In this document: positions 34,903 through 44,300 of the stretch, piece after piece
Layout of the letters: every line of letters starts with the position of its first letter
How positions within the stretch are numbered: position 1 is the stretch's first letter
NCBI GenBank assembly: GCA_913061265.1
Contig: CAJXVS010000005.1
Location: 1-64,000 of the forward strand
Reading direction: 5' to 3'
Length of the DNA stretch: 64,000 nt
Source of the DNA: an uncultured Halobacteriovorax sp.
GTDB taxonomy: Bacteria; Bdellovibrionota; Bacteriovoracia; Bacteriovoracales; Bacteriovoracaceae
The notes under the pieces: model-generated
What the model saw: the letters and a program-made list of their open reading frames with translations, nothing else
Told to the model about the DNA's origin: nothing
Database searches by the model: none
Translations under genes and position numbers: made by a program

Positions 34903-36312
34903 ATGGTTTTTTCAGAAATTGGAAAAGTAATTGAAACATTAGGAAAAGATCGCGGAATCGAAAGAGACATCGTGATTAAGGCCATCGAGCAAGCCTTCCT
35001 AGTAACTGCTAGAAAAAAGTTTGGAATCCAAGGTGAGTACGAAACTCGTTATAATGACGCAGAAGATGAGATTGAAATCTTTCAGTATAAGAACGTTGTT
35101 GCTGAAGTTAGAGACTCAATCCTCGAGATCACTTTAAATGATGCAAAAGAATTAGACGAAGAAGTAGAAGTTGGCGATCAATTAGGTATTAGAATTGAAA
35201 ACCCTAACTTCACAAGAGTTGATGTTCAGACTGCAAGACAGATTATCTTTCAAAAAGTAAGAGACGCAGAAAGAGAGATTCTTTTTGCTGATTTTAAGCA
35301 TAGAGAAACTGAACTGATCACTGGTATTGCCCGTAGATATGAACGTGGAAATATCATTGTTGACCTTGGAAAGGCAGACGCTATATTACCTAGAAGAGAG
35401 ATCATTCCTGGAGAGAACTTTAAGACTGGAGATAGAATCCAAGCTTATTTATCTGAAGTTGTTATGACGAACAGAGGTCCAGAGATCAGACTCTCTAGAA
35501 CAAGCCCATTATTTCTAGTTAAGCTCTTTGAAGTAGAAGTTCCTGAAATTCAAGATGGAACTATTGAAATCAAAGCCGCCGCTAGAGAGCCAGGACATCG
35601 AGCCAAGATTGCTGTTGTTTCTGTTGATAAAGACATCGACCCAGTAGGGGCCTGTGTTGGTATGAAAGGTAGCCGTGTTCAAAACGTTGTTAATGAACTT
35701 CAAGGTGAAAAGATCGATATCGTTAAGTACTCTGAAGATTTAGAGACTTTCGCTAGAGCTGCTCTTGCACCTGCTGAAATTACAAATATTATGATTGATG
35801 ACGATGACAAAAACCTTGCGGTTGTTGTTGAAGAAGATCAATTAAGCCTAGCTATCGGTAGAAGAGGGCAAAACGTCCGTCTAGCGGCCATGCTTACAGG
35901 CTATAAAGTTAATATCATTTCTAAAACTAAGCTTCAGGAGAAAATCCAGAAAGCTGTTGAGAATCTTATGCAGATTCCTGTTATCGCTGAATCAAGAGCT
36001 CAGGTTATGGTTCAATCTGGTGTTGAAGGTGTTGGCGATCTTGCAGCTATGGAAGTTGAGCAGTTAGTTAGTCTTCTTAATATTGAAGCGGCTGAAGCTG
36101 AAGAAATGCTTAAAACAACTCATGATCTTATTGAAAAAGGTGAGATCAGTTTACAAATTGATGAAGAAGAAGAGCTGGTCTCTGCTTCTGCTATCCCGGC
36201 TTATCATGGGAAAATTGAAAAATCTGAAGGTGAAGGCGAAACAGACGAAGAGAAATTCTCTGATGCTGAAAGACGTCTTCGTGAAGAACTTGCAGCTTTT
36301 AAATTGAAATAA
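34903..36312 (+). CDS. nusA: Transcription termination/antitermination factor NusA
   Basis: 469 residues. N-terminal RNA-polymerase-binding domain (about 1-125: AFLVTARKKFG, FTRVDVQTARQII), then S1 domain (about 130-200: GIARRYERGNIIVDLGKADA, LPRREIIPGE), then two KH domains with GACVGMKGSRVQNVVNEL and LAIGRRGQNVRLAAMLTGY, and an acidic C-terminal helical tail. It controls pausing, termination and antitermination. Spaced 22 bp after rimP, with GAGGA before the ATG. Confidence 0.97.
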   Translation: MVFSEIGKVIETLGKDRGIERDIVIKAIEQAFLVTARKKFGIQGEYETRYNDAEDEIEIFQYKNVVAEVRDSILEITLNDAKELDEEVEVGDQLGIRIENPNFTRVDVQTARQIIFQKVRDAEREILFADFKHRETELITGIARRYERGNIIVDLGKADAILPRREIIPGENFKTGDRIQAYLSEVVMTNRGPEIRLSRTSPLFLVKLFEVEVPEIQDGTIEIKAAAREPGHRAKIAVVSVDKDIDPVGACVGMKGSRVQNVVNELQGEKIDIVKYSEDLETFARAALAPAEITNIMIDDDDKNLAVVVEEDQLSLAIGRRGQNVRLAAMLTGYKVNIISKTKLQEKIQKAVENLMQIPVIAESRAQVMVQSGVEGVGDLAAMEVEQLVSLLNIEAAEAEEMLKTTHDLIEKGEISLQIDEEEELVSASAIPAYHGKIEKSEGEGETDEEKFSDAERRLREELAAFKLK

Positions 36313-36317
36313 CACAA

Positions 36318-36336
36318 GATAAGGAACTTCCTTATC
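36318..36336 (+). promoter_or_regulatory. Short hairpin between nusA and infB
   Basis: Perfect inverted repeat GATAAGGAA-c-TTCCTTATC, ending 13 bp before the infB ATG. The usual ylxR gene is absent from this gap. It may stabilise or process the mRNA. Confidence 0.45.
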
Positions 36337-36349
36337 GATGGAGTAGAGA

Positions 36350-39145
36350 ATGCCCAAAAAAGTTTTTGAACTGGCAAAAGAATTAGAGCTGAAACCACTT
36401 GATTTAGTGGAGGAGCTTAAGACCAAAGGTTTCGATGGTATTAAAAACCATATGAGCCTCTTAAGTGACGATGACTTAGCGAAATTTGAGTCTTTAAAAG
36501 AAGCAGAAGCTACTGCCAAAGCAGCAGATGCCGCAACTAAGAAGACGAAGAAGAAGACGACTAAGAAGAAAGCTGCTACCGCCAAGACCACTAAAAAAGT
36601 CGCTAAAACGGCAAAGAAAGCTGGTTCTAAAAAAGCGGCCGCTACGGCGGATACAGAGAAAGCTTCAACTACTGTGAGAAAAAAGAGCACAGTTATTAGA
36701 AGAAAGTCTGGTGAGAAAGAACCTGAAGAAGTTCTAGAAACTGCTCCAATAGCTGAGGCTTTAGTAGAAAGTACTGAATCAAGCGATGTTCAAGAAACAA
36801 CGGCTCCTGCCTCTGAAGAAAAAAGAGAAGGTGGTCTTCAAGTTGTAAGTAGACCGGAAGTAGAGGTTAAAGAAGAACCAAAAGCTCCAGCTGAAGAGAA
36901 AAAAGATATTTATGAAGAAAAAGTTCATAAGTTCACTCCTGTCTTTATTCCAGAGAAAAAAGAAGAAAAAGAAGAAGCACCTAAAAAAGTTGCTGCTAAA
37001 CCAGGAACTGAAACAACGACGGCCGCAGGTACTGCAGCTGATAATGACCCATCAAAGAAAAAATTTGGTGGCCTAGCCTCAATGATGTCTGGGAAGAAAG
37101 CGGCTGTTAGTAAGTCAGCTCTTCTTACTCAAACAAGAGCTGATTCAGAACTCAAAAGTTATGCAGCTTTAAGTGGAACGGGTCGTCCGATCTATACTCA
37201 AGTTAAAAAGAAAAGAATCTACTCAGGAGCTAAAAACAAGACTGAGATCACTGATGTTAAAGACGCGAAAAGAGTCGTTAATATTCATGGCGGAGCAACT
37301 GTTGTAGATCTTGCTAAGAAATTAAAAGTTAAGTCTAAAGAGCTTATTGATAAGGCCCTCGAATTAAATCTTCTTCTTAAGAATGAAGATTTTGTTGGGA
37401 TCATCCTAGCTGAAGAGCTAGCGGCCCTTTATGACTATAGAGTTGAAGATAAGAAGTTTGATGAGGATGCAGTTCTTGAATTAGAAACTCTTTCAGAGGA
37501 AGAGCATTCAAAGCTTCCTACAAGAAATCCGATCATTACTATTATGGGTCATGTTGACCATGGTAAAACAACTCTTCTTGATCATATTAGACAAGCCAAA
37601 GTATGTGACGGTGAAGCCGGTGGTATCACTCAGCATATCGGAGCCTACTCAGTTAAAGTTGGAGATAAGAAAACTCTTACTTTTCTTGATACTCCTGGTC
37701 ACGCGGCCTTTGCCTCAATGAGACAAAGGGGAGCTGACGTAACTGATATTGTTGTCTTAGTTGTTGCTGCCGATGATGGTGTTATGCCTCAGACGAAAGA
37801 ATCAATTAAGTTTTGTGAAATCTCTGGTTGCCCAATTATCATCGCTGTTAACAAGATGGATAAAGAAGGCGTTAACACTGACAGAATTAAATCAGAACTA
37901 TCTGAGTACAACTTAGCTCCTGAAGACTGGGGCGGATCAACTCAATATTTTCCCATCTCAGCCTTAAAGGGTGACGGGATTGATGAACTCCTTGAAGGGA
38001 TTGCTCTTCAATCAGAGATGATGGAACTTCGCGCTGATCCTAAAGGAAATGCTGAAGGTGTAGTTATTGAATCTAAGATTGAGCAAGGTCGTGGACCAAT
38101 CGCTACAATCCTAGTGACTAAAGGAACACTCTCTAAAGGAGATACTCTTGTTGTAGGTGAAACTTACGGAAGAGCGAGAAGCTTAATGGACTCAACTGGT
38201 GCCATGCTTAAAGCAGCAGGACCTTCGACTCCTATTCAAATTCTAGGTTTAGATAGCCCACCAAGTCCTGGTGACACTATGAACTTAGTTAAGAATGAAA
38301 GAGAAGCTAAGAAGATTGTTCAAAATAGAATTGATGAAAGAAAGAAACTAGAGAGTGTACCTACGAAGAAACAGGTTTCTCTGGAAGACTTTTTTGGAAC
38401 TGCTGCTAACGAAGGCGCCGAGCAAAAGACCCTTAACCTTATTATTAGAACAGATGTTCAAGGTTCTTTTGAAGCTATTAAGCAATCTCTTGAACCACTT
38501 GGGAATACTGAAGTTGACGTAAAAGTTATCGGCGGCGGAGTAGGTCCTATTACTGATAGTGATATCAACCTTGCAGAGTCTTCAGGAGCCGTTGTTATCG
38601 GCTTTGGAATGAGACCTGTTACTTCAGCGAGAAAGCTCTCTGAGGAAAAAGGCATTGATGTTAAGACTTATCAGATCATCTATGAATTAATCGACGATGT
38701 TAGAGCGGCCCTAGAAGGCCTTCTTGATCCTGATACTGAAGAGCAATTTTGCGGTAGAGCAGAAGTTAAAGATACTTTCGTTGTTCCGAAGATTGGTCAG
38801 ATTGCTGGATCACTCGTTGTTGACGGGAAAATCCAGGTTGGATGCCATATTAGGCTCCTTCGTGGTGGAAGAATCATGTTTGATGGTGAGTTATCTTCAC
38901 TTAAACGCTTCAAAGACGATGTTAAAGAGGTTAAAAACGGCCTAGAGTGTGGTATCGGTCTTAAAGATTACAGTGACTTAAAGGCTGGAGACCTCTTTGA
39001 GGCCTATATGCTTGTAGAAAAGAAACGGACCCTTGAAGATGTGGAGCAAGCTGAGCTAAAAAAGGCTGAAGAAGAAGCTGAATTAGCAGCTCAAGCGGAA
39101 GCCGCAGCTGCAGCTGAAGAAGTAGAGAACGAAACAAGTCTCTAG
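36350..39145 (+). CDS. infB: Translation initiation factor IF-2
   Basis: 931 residues. The N-terminal IF2_N helix bundle (KKVFELAKELELKPLDLVEE) is followed by a long Lys/Ala and Glu/Pro-rich linker (about 50-240), a second IF2_N-like part (VDLAKKLKVKSKELIDKAL) and the GTPase domain: GHVDHGKTTLLDHIR (P-loop), DTPGHAAF, NKMD. Domains II-IV include VQGSFEAIKQSLE and FGMRPV. It brings fMet-tRNA to the 30S subunit. An upstream GGAG serves as ribosome site. Confidence 0.97.
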   Translation: MPKKVFELAKELELKPLDLVEELKTKGFDGIKNHMSLLSDDDLAKFESLKEAEATAKAADAATKKTKKKTTKKKAATAKTTKKVAKTAKKAGSKKAAATADTEKASTTVRKKSTVIRRKSGEKEPEEVLETAPIAEALVESTESSDVQETTAPASEEKREGGLQVVSRPEVEVKEEPKAPAEEKKDIYEEKVHKFTPVFIPEKKEEKEEAPKKVAAKPGTETTTAAGTAADNDPSKKKFGGLASMMSGKKAAVSKSALLTQTRADSELKSYAALSGTGRPIYTQVKKKRIYSGAKNKTEITDVKDAKRVVNIHGGATVVDLAKKLKVKSKELIDKALELNLLLKNEDFVGIILAEELAALYDYRVEDKKFDEDAVLELETLSEEEHSKLPTRNPIITIMGHVDHGKTTLLDHIRQAKVCDGEAGGITQHIGAYSVKVGDKKTLTFLDTPGHAAFASMRQRGADVTDIVVLVVAADDGVMPQTKESIKFCEISGCPIIIAVNKMDKEGVNTDRIKSELSEYNLAPEDWGGSTQYFPISALKGDGIDELLEGIALQSEMMELRADPKGNAEGVVIESKIEQGRGPIATILVTKGTLSKGDTLVVGETYGRARSLMDSTGAMLKAAGPSTPIQILGLDSPPSPGDTMNLVKNEREAKKIVQNRIDERKKLESVPTKKQVSLEDFFGTAANEGAEQKTLNLIIRTDVQGSFEAIKQSLEPLGNTEVDVKVIGGGVGPITDSDINLAESSGAVVIGFGMRPVTSARKLSEEKGIDVKTYQIIYELIDDVRAALEGLLDPDTEEQFCGRAEVKDTFVVPKIGQIAGSLVVDGKIQVGCHIRLLRGGRIMFDGELSSLKRFKDDVKEVKNGLECGIGLKDYSDLKAGDLFEAYMLVEKKRTLEDVEQAELKKAEEEAELAAQAEAAAAAEEVENETSL

Positions 39146-39154
39146 GGATATAAA

Positions 39155-39499
39155 ATGGCCAAGAAAACGTTTACTAAGATTAAGCTTGAAGAGAGGATCA
39201 TGAACGAGATCAACACCTCTCTTCGTGGTGTTGTAAACGATCCGTCATTACAATTTGTCAGCGTTACAAAGGTTGCCTTAAACGGCGACTTCTCTGAAGC
39301 CTCTTGTTCTTGGGATACTTTTGATAGTTCAAGACGAGGGGATGCAAAGAAGGCCATCGCTAAAGTCTCCTCTAGGCTTAGAGGAATCATTTCTAAAAAA
39401 CTAGAACTTCGTCATACACCAAAGCTTAATTTTTCTTATGATGACTCTTTTGAGTGTGAGGCGAATATAACTGAGCTTCTCTCAACAAATAAAAAATGA
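39155..39499 (+). CDS. rbfA: Ribosome-binding factor A
   Basis: 114 residues, usual size. RbfA marks: KLEERIMNEINTSLRG, VSVTKVALNGDFSEASCSW, LRGIISKKLELRHTPKLNF (KH-fold segment) and DDSFECEANITELL. It binds the 30S subunit during 16S rRNA 5'-end maturation. It starts 9 bp after infB and overlaps truB by 4 bp. Confidence 0.92.
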   Translation: MAKKTFTKIKLEERIMNEINTSLRGVVNDPSLQFVSVTKVALNGDFSEASCSWDTFDSSRRGDAKKAIAKVSSRLRGIISKKLELRHTPKLNFSYDDSFECEANITELLSTNKK

Positions 39500-40398
39500 A
39501 ACCCATAGCATTCTTAGTTGATAAACCTGAAGGCATGGGGAGTACCGATGTCGTTAGGCAATTCAAAAGAAACCTCCCTAAACCTTTTAAGAAAATAGGC
39601 CACTTTGGAACTTTAGATCCTTTTGCTACAGGACTCCTTATCATTGGTGTTAACGGCTCTCAGAGGCTTTCAGATTATGTTCATGCCGATTATAAAAAAG
39701 TCTATAGAGCGATAGGTCTTTTTGGCGTGCACTCTAATACTGGCGATAGAACAGGCCAGTTAGAGAATAAGCACAACGAAGAAGATGTGAAAAAAATCTT
39801 TGAGAATCATGATAAAGATGAATTAGAGAAAAAATGGTTAGAAGAGTTCTCCACTGAATACTTTCAAAGACCACCTGCTTACTCAGCAGCTAAACATAAG
39901 GGCAAGAACCTTTATGAATATGCTAGAGAGGGAGTTATCATTGAAAAAGAAAAGGTGAGAAGGGAAGTTTTAGATTTTAAAATAATTAATTGGGACTTAC
40001 CAAGAATTGAATTTGAAGTAACTGTTGGTATTGGAACCTATATTCGTGTTCTCTTTGAAGACATGGCAAAAGCTGTTGGTTCAGTTGGGCATTTAGAACA
40101 ACTAAGAAGAGTCTCTATTGGGCCTCACTTAGTAGATAAGGCCAACGATCTAGAGTTATGGCCTAAGCAATCCCTAAGTCCTGAAGAGCTCTATGTTGGA
40201 CAGGAAGTTATCCTGAATAACCCAGAAAATGAAAAGAAGTATAGAAATGGCATGAAACTAAGGGCGACAGATTGTGCGTCGCATCTTAGTGATAATGAGC
40301 ATGGATGGGTAAAGTCCCCATCTGGAGAGCTTCTCGGCCTTGCTAGGCGCGTAGGAGAAGACCTCCTAGTCCTCTTCAACTTTCCTCAAAATTCTTAA
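39496..40398 (+). CDS. truB: tRNA pseudouridine(55) synthase TruB
   Basis: 300 residues. The catalytic Asp lies in HFGTLDPFATGLL (about residue 41), preceded by DKPEGMGSTDVVR. RPPAYSAAKHKGKNLYEYAR and VGIGTYIRVLFEDMAKAVGS follow, as expected for TruB. It converts U55 of the tRNA T-loop to pseudouridine. The 4-bp overlap with rbfA indicates coupled translation. Confidence 0.95.
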   Translation: MKPIAFLVDKPEGMGSTDVVRQFKRNLPKPFKKIGHFGTLDPFATGLLIIGVNGSQRLSDYVHADYKKVYRAIGLFGVHSNTGDRTGQLENKHNEEDVKKIFENHDKDELEKKWLEEFSTEYFQRPPAYSAAKHKGKNLYEYAREGVIIEKEKVRREVLDFKIINWDLPRIEFEVTVGIGTYIRVLFEDMAKAVGSVGHLEQLRRVSIGPHLVDKANDLELWPKQSLSPEELYVGQEVILNNPENEKKYRNGMKLRATDCASHLSDNEHGWVKSPSGELLGLARRVGEDLLVLFNFPQNS

Positions 40399-40469
40399 AA
40401 CTCATTGGCAAGATGGGCTAAGGATATTATCTTAGAAGCATAGTAATTTCATAAGATTAGGAGTTAGGT

Positions 40470-41312
40470 TTGAGTCTTCAGGTTCTTTCATTAGGTGTTG
40501 CTGCACTTATGGCCATAGGCCTCGTTGTCGGTATTGGTCTGTTAAGTTTAACAAGCGGTGGATTGCATTTTCTTTTCGCAAGACCTGGCTACGAAATATT
40601 AAAGTCTAAAAAAGGAAGTACGGGTTTTGCTTTTGCTTTTCGTTGGAATAGTTCAAGAGAACCAGTCACCTTTAATGTTATCAGATTAAGAATGTTCAAT
40701 CCTTTTGGAACACCAACTCAGGTTGATGTTACAAGAGATTTCGAAGCTGCTAGCTCAACCTTTGCTAGAGACTTAGATTTTGGAATCGGTCTTGATAATA
40801 TGGTCAAAGCAAAAGGCTTTGATGATGCCCTTATTGAAATTGAAATCAATTCAAGTAAAGAAGGGATCTCTCAATACTTTAAGTTAAAAGGTAAGAAGTT
40901 TAAGGAGCAATTGGACGCAGCTAAAGAATCAGCTGATGAATATAACGAAGCCCACGCTCTTAATTATAAAAAACCAGTCTATCAAACAGTTCAAAGAAGC
41001 TTTATTGCTGAACCACTACCGGCCTCTAATATGGCGCTTAAGATTCAAAGTAATCCTGAGTTTGCTGGTGACTTCGCTGCTGGTGGCGGCGACACCGGTG
41101 CGGCTGTTGAGAACTTTACTTTGGCCAAGGTATGGATCGAAGATGGTTGTATTGTCTGTGATGCTTGCGAGACGATCTCGCCTGATGTCTTTGAAGTAAA
41201 AGACGGTGGTTGTATTGTAAGACCAGGGGCTCCTTTAGAGAACGGTCTTAATATTGAAGAAGCTGCTGAAGCTTGTCCGGTTGAGATTATTAAATTTACT
41301 AAAGCTAACTAA
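40470..41312 (+). CDS. Membrane-anchored single-cluster ferredoxin
   Basis: 280 residues from TTG at 40470, with AGGAG 6 bp upstream. An N-terminal membrane helix (VLSLGVAALMAIGLVVGIG) is followed by about 170 residues of unrecognised, mostly soluble sequence and a C-terminal ferredoxin domain (about 215-280): WIEDGCIVCDACETISPDVF gives C-x2-C-x2-C, and EACPVEII supplies the fourth Cys of one 4Fe-4S cluster. This resembles small ferredoxins of the Fer4_13 type. A membrane-anchored electron carrier is inferred; the partner is unknown. Distal to truB, 71 bp away, and closed by a terminator. Confidence 0.75.
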   Translation: MSLQVLSLGVAALMAIGLVVGIGLLSLTSGGLHFLFARPGYEILKSKKGSTGFAFAFRWNSSREPVTFNVIRLRMFNPFGTPTQVDVTRDFEAASSTFARDLDFGIGLDNMVKAKGFDDALIEIEINSSKEGISQYFKLKGKKFKEQLDAAKESADEYNEAHALNYKKPVYQTVQRSFIAEPLPASNMALKIQSNPEFAGDFAAGGGDTGAAVENFTLAKVWIEDGCIVCDACETISPDVFEVKDGGCIVRPGAPLENGLNIEEAAEACPVEIIKFTKAN

Positions 41313-41315
41313 AAA

Positions 41316-41342
41316 AAAAGGGCACTATCAAAGTGCCCTTTT
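41316..41342. terminator. Bidirectional intrinsic terminator
   Basis: AAAAGGGCACT-atcaa-AGTGCCCTTTT, perfect 11-bp stem with A and T tracts on its sides, between the convergent ferredoxin and metzincin genes. Confidence 0.95.
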
Positions 41343-41367
41343 CTCTACTTAATCTTTCTTCTTATTT

Positions 41368-44300
41368 TTATCTAAAGTGAACCATTTCAGGAAGGTATGG
41401 AAGAACTTGTTCATAGCGCTCGATACTCTTCTCTAAGCTTCCATTAAGAAAGCCTACTAGTTCTTCAATCTCCATATTGTAGAGCTTAACTTCTACTTCA
41501 GTGGCGAGATCCGGTGCTTGACCAAGAGACTCTTGGATACCAATTAGTTTAGTTAATCCCTCAAGACCTAGCTTATAAGCATTAAAGATCTTAGTTCCTT
41601 GCTCTTCTCCAAATCTTTCGACTAGGAAAGGTAGTTCCACTTCAATGCCTCTTTCTATAGCGCCAACTAGTGACTTAAGGAGAGCAACATCAAGAGTAAG
41701 AGAAGCTAATTCAACTTCGCTTAGACCATCAGGAAGAGTAGGGTTAATCCTTGCATTCGCTACTTTTGCGATAAGGGCTGGATCAATATCCTTAAGAATC
41801 TCTAGAACTTTAAATGAAGTGATCATTGTGCTTGCTAAAGCATTGTTCTCATTAGCAGCAAAGATCGTATCTTCAAGTAAGATGTACTCAAGGTCTGTTA
41901 AGTCTCTAGCTTGTCCTAATTTAAACTTTCTAACAGTAAAGAGGTTTACAATATTGTGCGACTCTTGACCGTTTTCTTCACCGTAAGTTAGGCCAAATTG
42001 CTTAGCGTTCGATAAAAGAACTCCAAGAAGCTTTGAACTACCTGATGGTGCCATATTAAAGAAGTCAGCAAGCCACGCAACACCTCTTTGAGGTCCAGTG
42101 ATACTGTATTCTAGATCAATGGCATACTTATGTTCAAAAAGTGATCCATCCTCTTTTGTAAAAAGGACTGGCTGAATGAGGTCATCGCCTAAGATAAGGT
42201 GGTTCAAGAAGTTCCCAATTTTAGGAGAAATTCCAGAGTGACTTACCATGGCCATATGATTGGTCTCAGTTAGTCCTCTACCACTTTCTCTTTGAAGAAG
42301 TGCCTTTAGAGCGAATACCTTATCAACCCAAACACCACGGACAGCTCTATCATTTGAATAAATATGAGAGTCACTATTGTCTTTGAATCCGTTAAGAAAC
42401 TTACCAGCTTCACCTACAACTACAAATCCGTCTTCGGCTACTTTTGTCTTAACAGCTTGGTCAAAACAAGTCTTAGTTACGTGATCAGTTGTAAACTTGA
42501 TATCATCATAGATGCTAAAAAGTGTCTTTGACTCAACTACCACTTCTGGAGCTTCAGCTTTTGCTAGAGCACAAGTATGATCAGGAGTCTTAAGAATATT
42601 TAAGAAGAAGTCACCAGCAATTAAGACTGAATCTCTTCTCTCATTGATATCCTTACAAATAGGGTAGAGCTTAACTTCTGCAGGTCCACAACCTTGAACC
42701 ATTAGTTCTTCACCGAAGATTCCAGCGAAGAATTCCCATTCTTCGAAGATCCCTCTGATTCTATTGAACTCATTGTAACGAGCGATTGCGTATCCGCCTA
42801 GGCCTTCGGCCTGAAACGTGTCTCTTCCATCTCTGAAGTTTCTGTACTTGTAATAAGTTTCATACTTCGAGATATAGTGATTAACAATTTCTACTAAATT
42901 AGATCCTTCGTCAAAACGATTACAGCTAGCTGAAAGTCCAGCATTTGAATCTGTACAGAATTGGTAACCAGCAAGAGATTCAACTAAGGCAGGAGTCTCT
43001 TCGTCTGTTGATCTAGCAGCATTTTCTTCTTCAATCTTTTTACTAAGTTTATTTAAAGTAGATTCAACTTTAACAAACTCAGTTGGCTTAACATCTTCTG
43101 GTAATTCGCCATTAGCAGTCATTGATCTATTTAACTGAACCTCACGAGCATAACCAAATCTAAGGGCAGCAATATCATACTTACCAAAGACAGTACTTTC
43201 GTTTAGAGAATCAAAAGCGTAATCCATAACTGATGAGTATGCTGGTGCATGCTCTAGGCCTAGGGCATGAGCTTCTTCTTCAGTCCAATAATTGGCAGCA
43301 TCCTTAGAAGCAATAAAGTTATGTCTAAGTCCTAGCCCATGTCCAACTTCGTGAACAAGAGTTGCTGAATAAGTATAAGGAACGATGATATCAGTTGCCG
43401 CTTTCTTTTGAACTTCAGTTAGCTCTGACCATCTTTTTAAAGTTCCATCTTCTTTAAAGACATCTTTGATCTCTTTGATTCCTGGAATTAACTGCTTAAC
43501 AGTATGAGCAATCTTATAAGCTTCGTCAGAAAGAGCGTTGTTTGCCGCGAATCTTTCAAGACGAACTTGCTTTTTGTGGGCAAGTTTTTCAAACTTAGTT
43601 AAGTGCTCTAGTGAATCATCACGATCACTAACTCTAACTTGTCTTTCACGAAGTCTTCTCTTCATGGCAGATTGAGCTTTTTTAGTGTTCTTAGTGATTA
43701 ATTCAACTTTGTTAGTAAGCACTCTATGGTGAAGATCGTTTCCAAGTACATGACCAGCGGCTCTTGGACCACCTTCAAGAGCTTTTTGTAAAAGTCTCTT
43801 GTTAGTGATTGTCTTAAGAAGCTTTGACTTGTCTGTATCAGACTTTTCTTTTTTAGACTTCTCTGCTGAAGCAAGCTTCTCAGTCTTAATAAGCTTCAGG
43901 CTCTCTAGTTTCTTTTCTTCTTGAGCTTTCTCAATTGTAAAATCAACCATTCCTTCCCAGTTATGACGAACGATAGAAGTTAGAACTCCTGAGTACATGT
44001 TTACATGTCCTTGGATGATCTCACCTGTTCTTGGGTTAGTTACTGTTGGCGCGTATCCTAAAAGACCATTTGATAGTGGATCATCAATAAGAACGATCAT
44101 GCTGTTTCTTAGGTCACCAGATTTCTTTCCTGAAGGCTCTTTAAGTTCAAGTTGAAGACCAGTGTTGGCCATCTTAAGTGAACGGTTCATGCCTTCAAAG
44201 GCCTTATAAGTAGCGTCTTTGATAAGCTTGTTCTTTGGCTTATCAAAAGTATCACTTAAGTGATAAGTGATTACCTTTTTATTAGGGTTCCATCTGTTAA

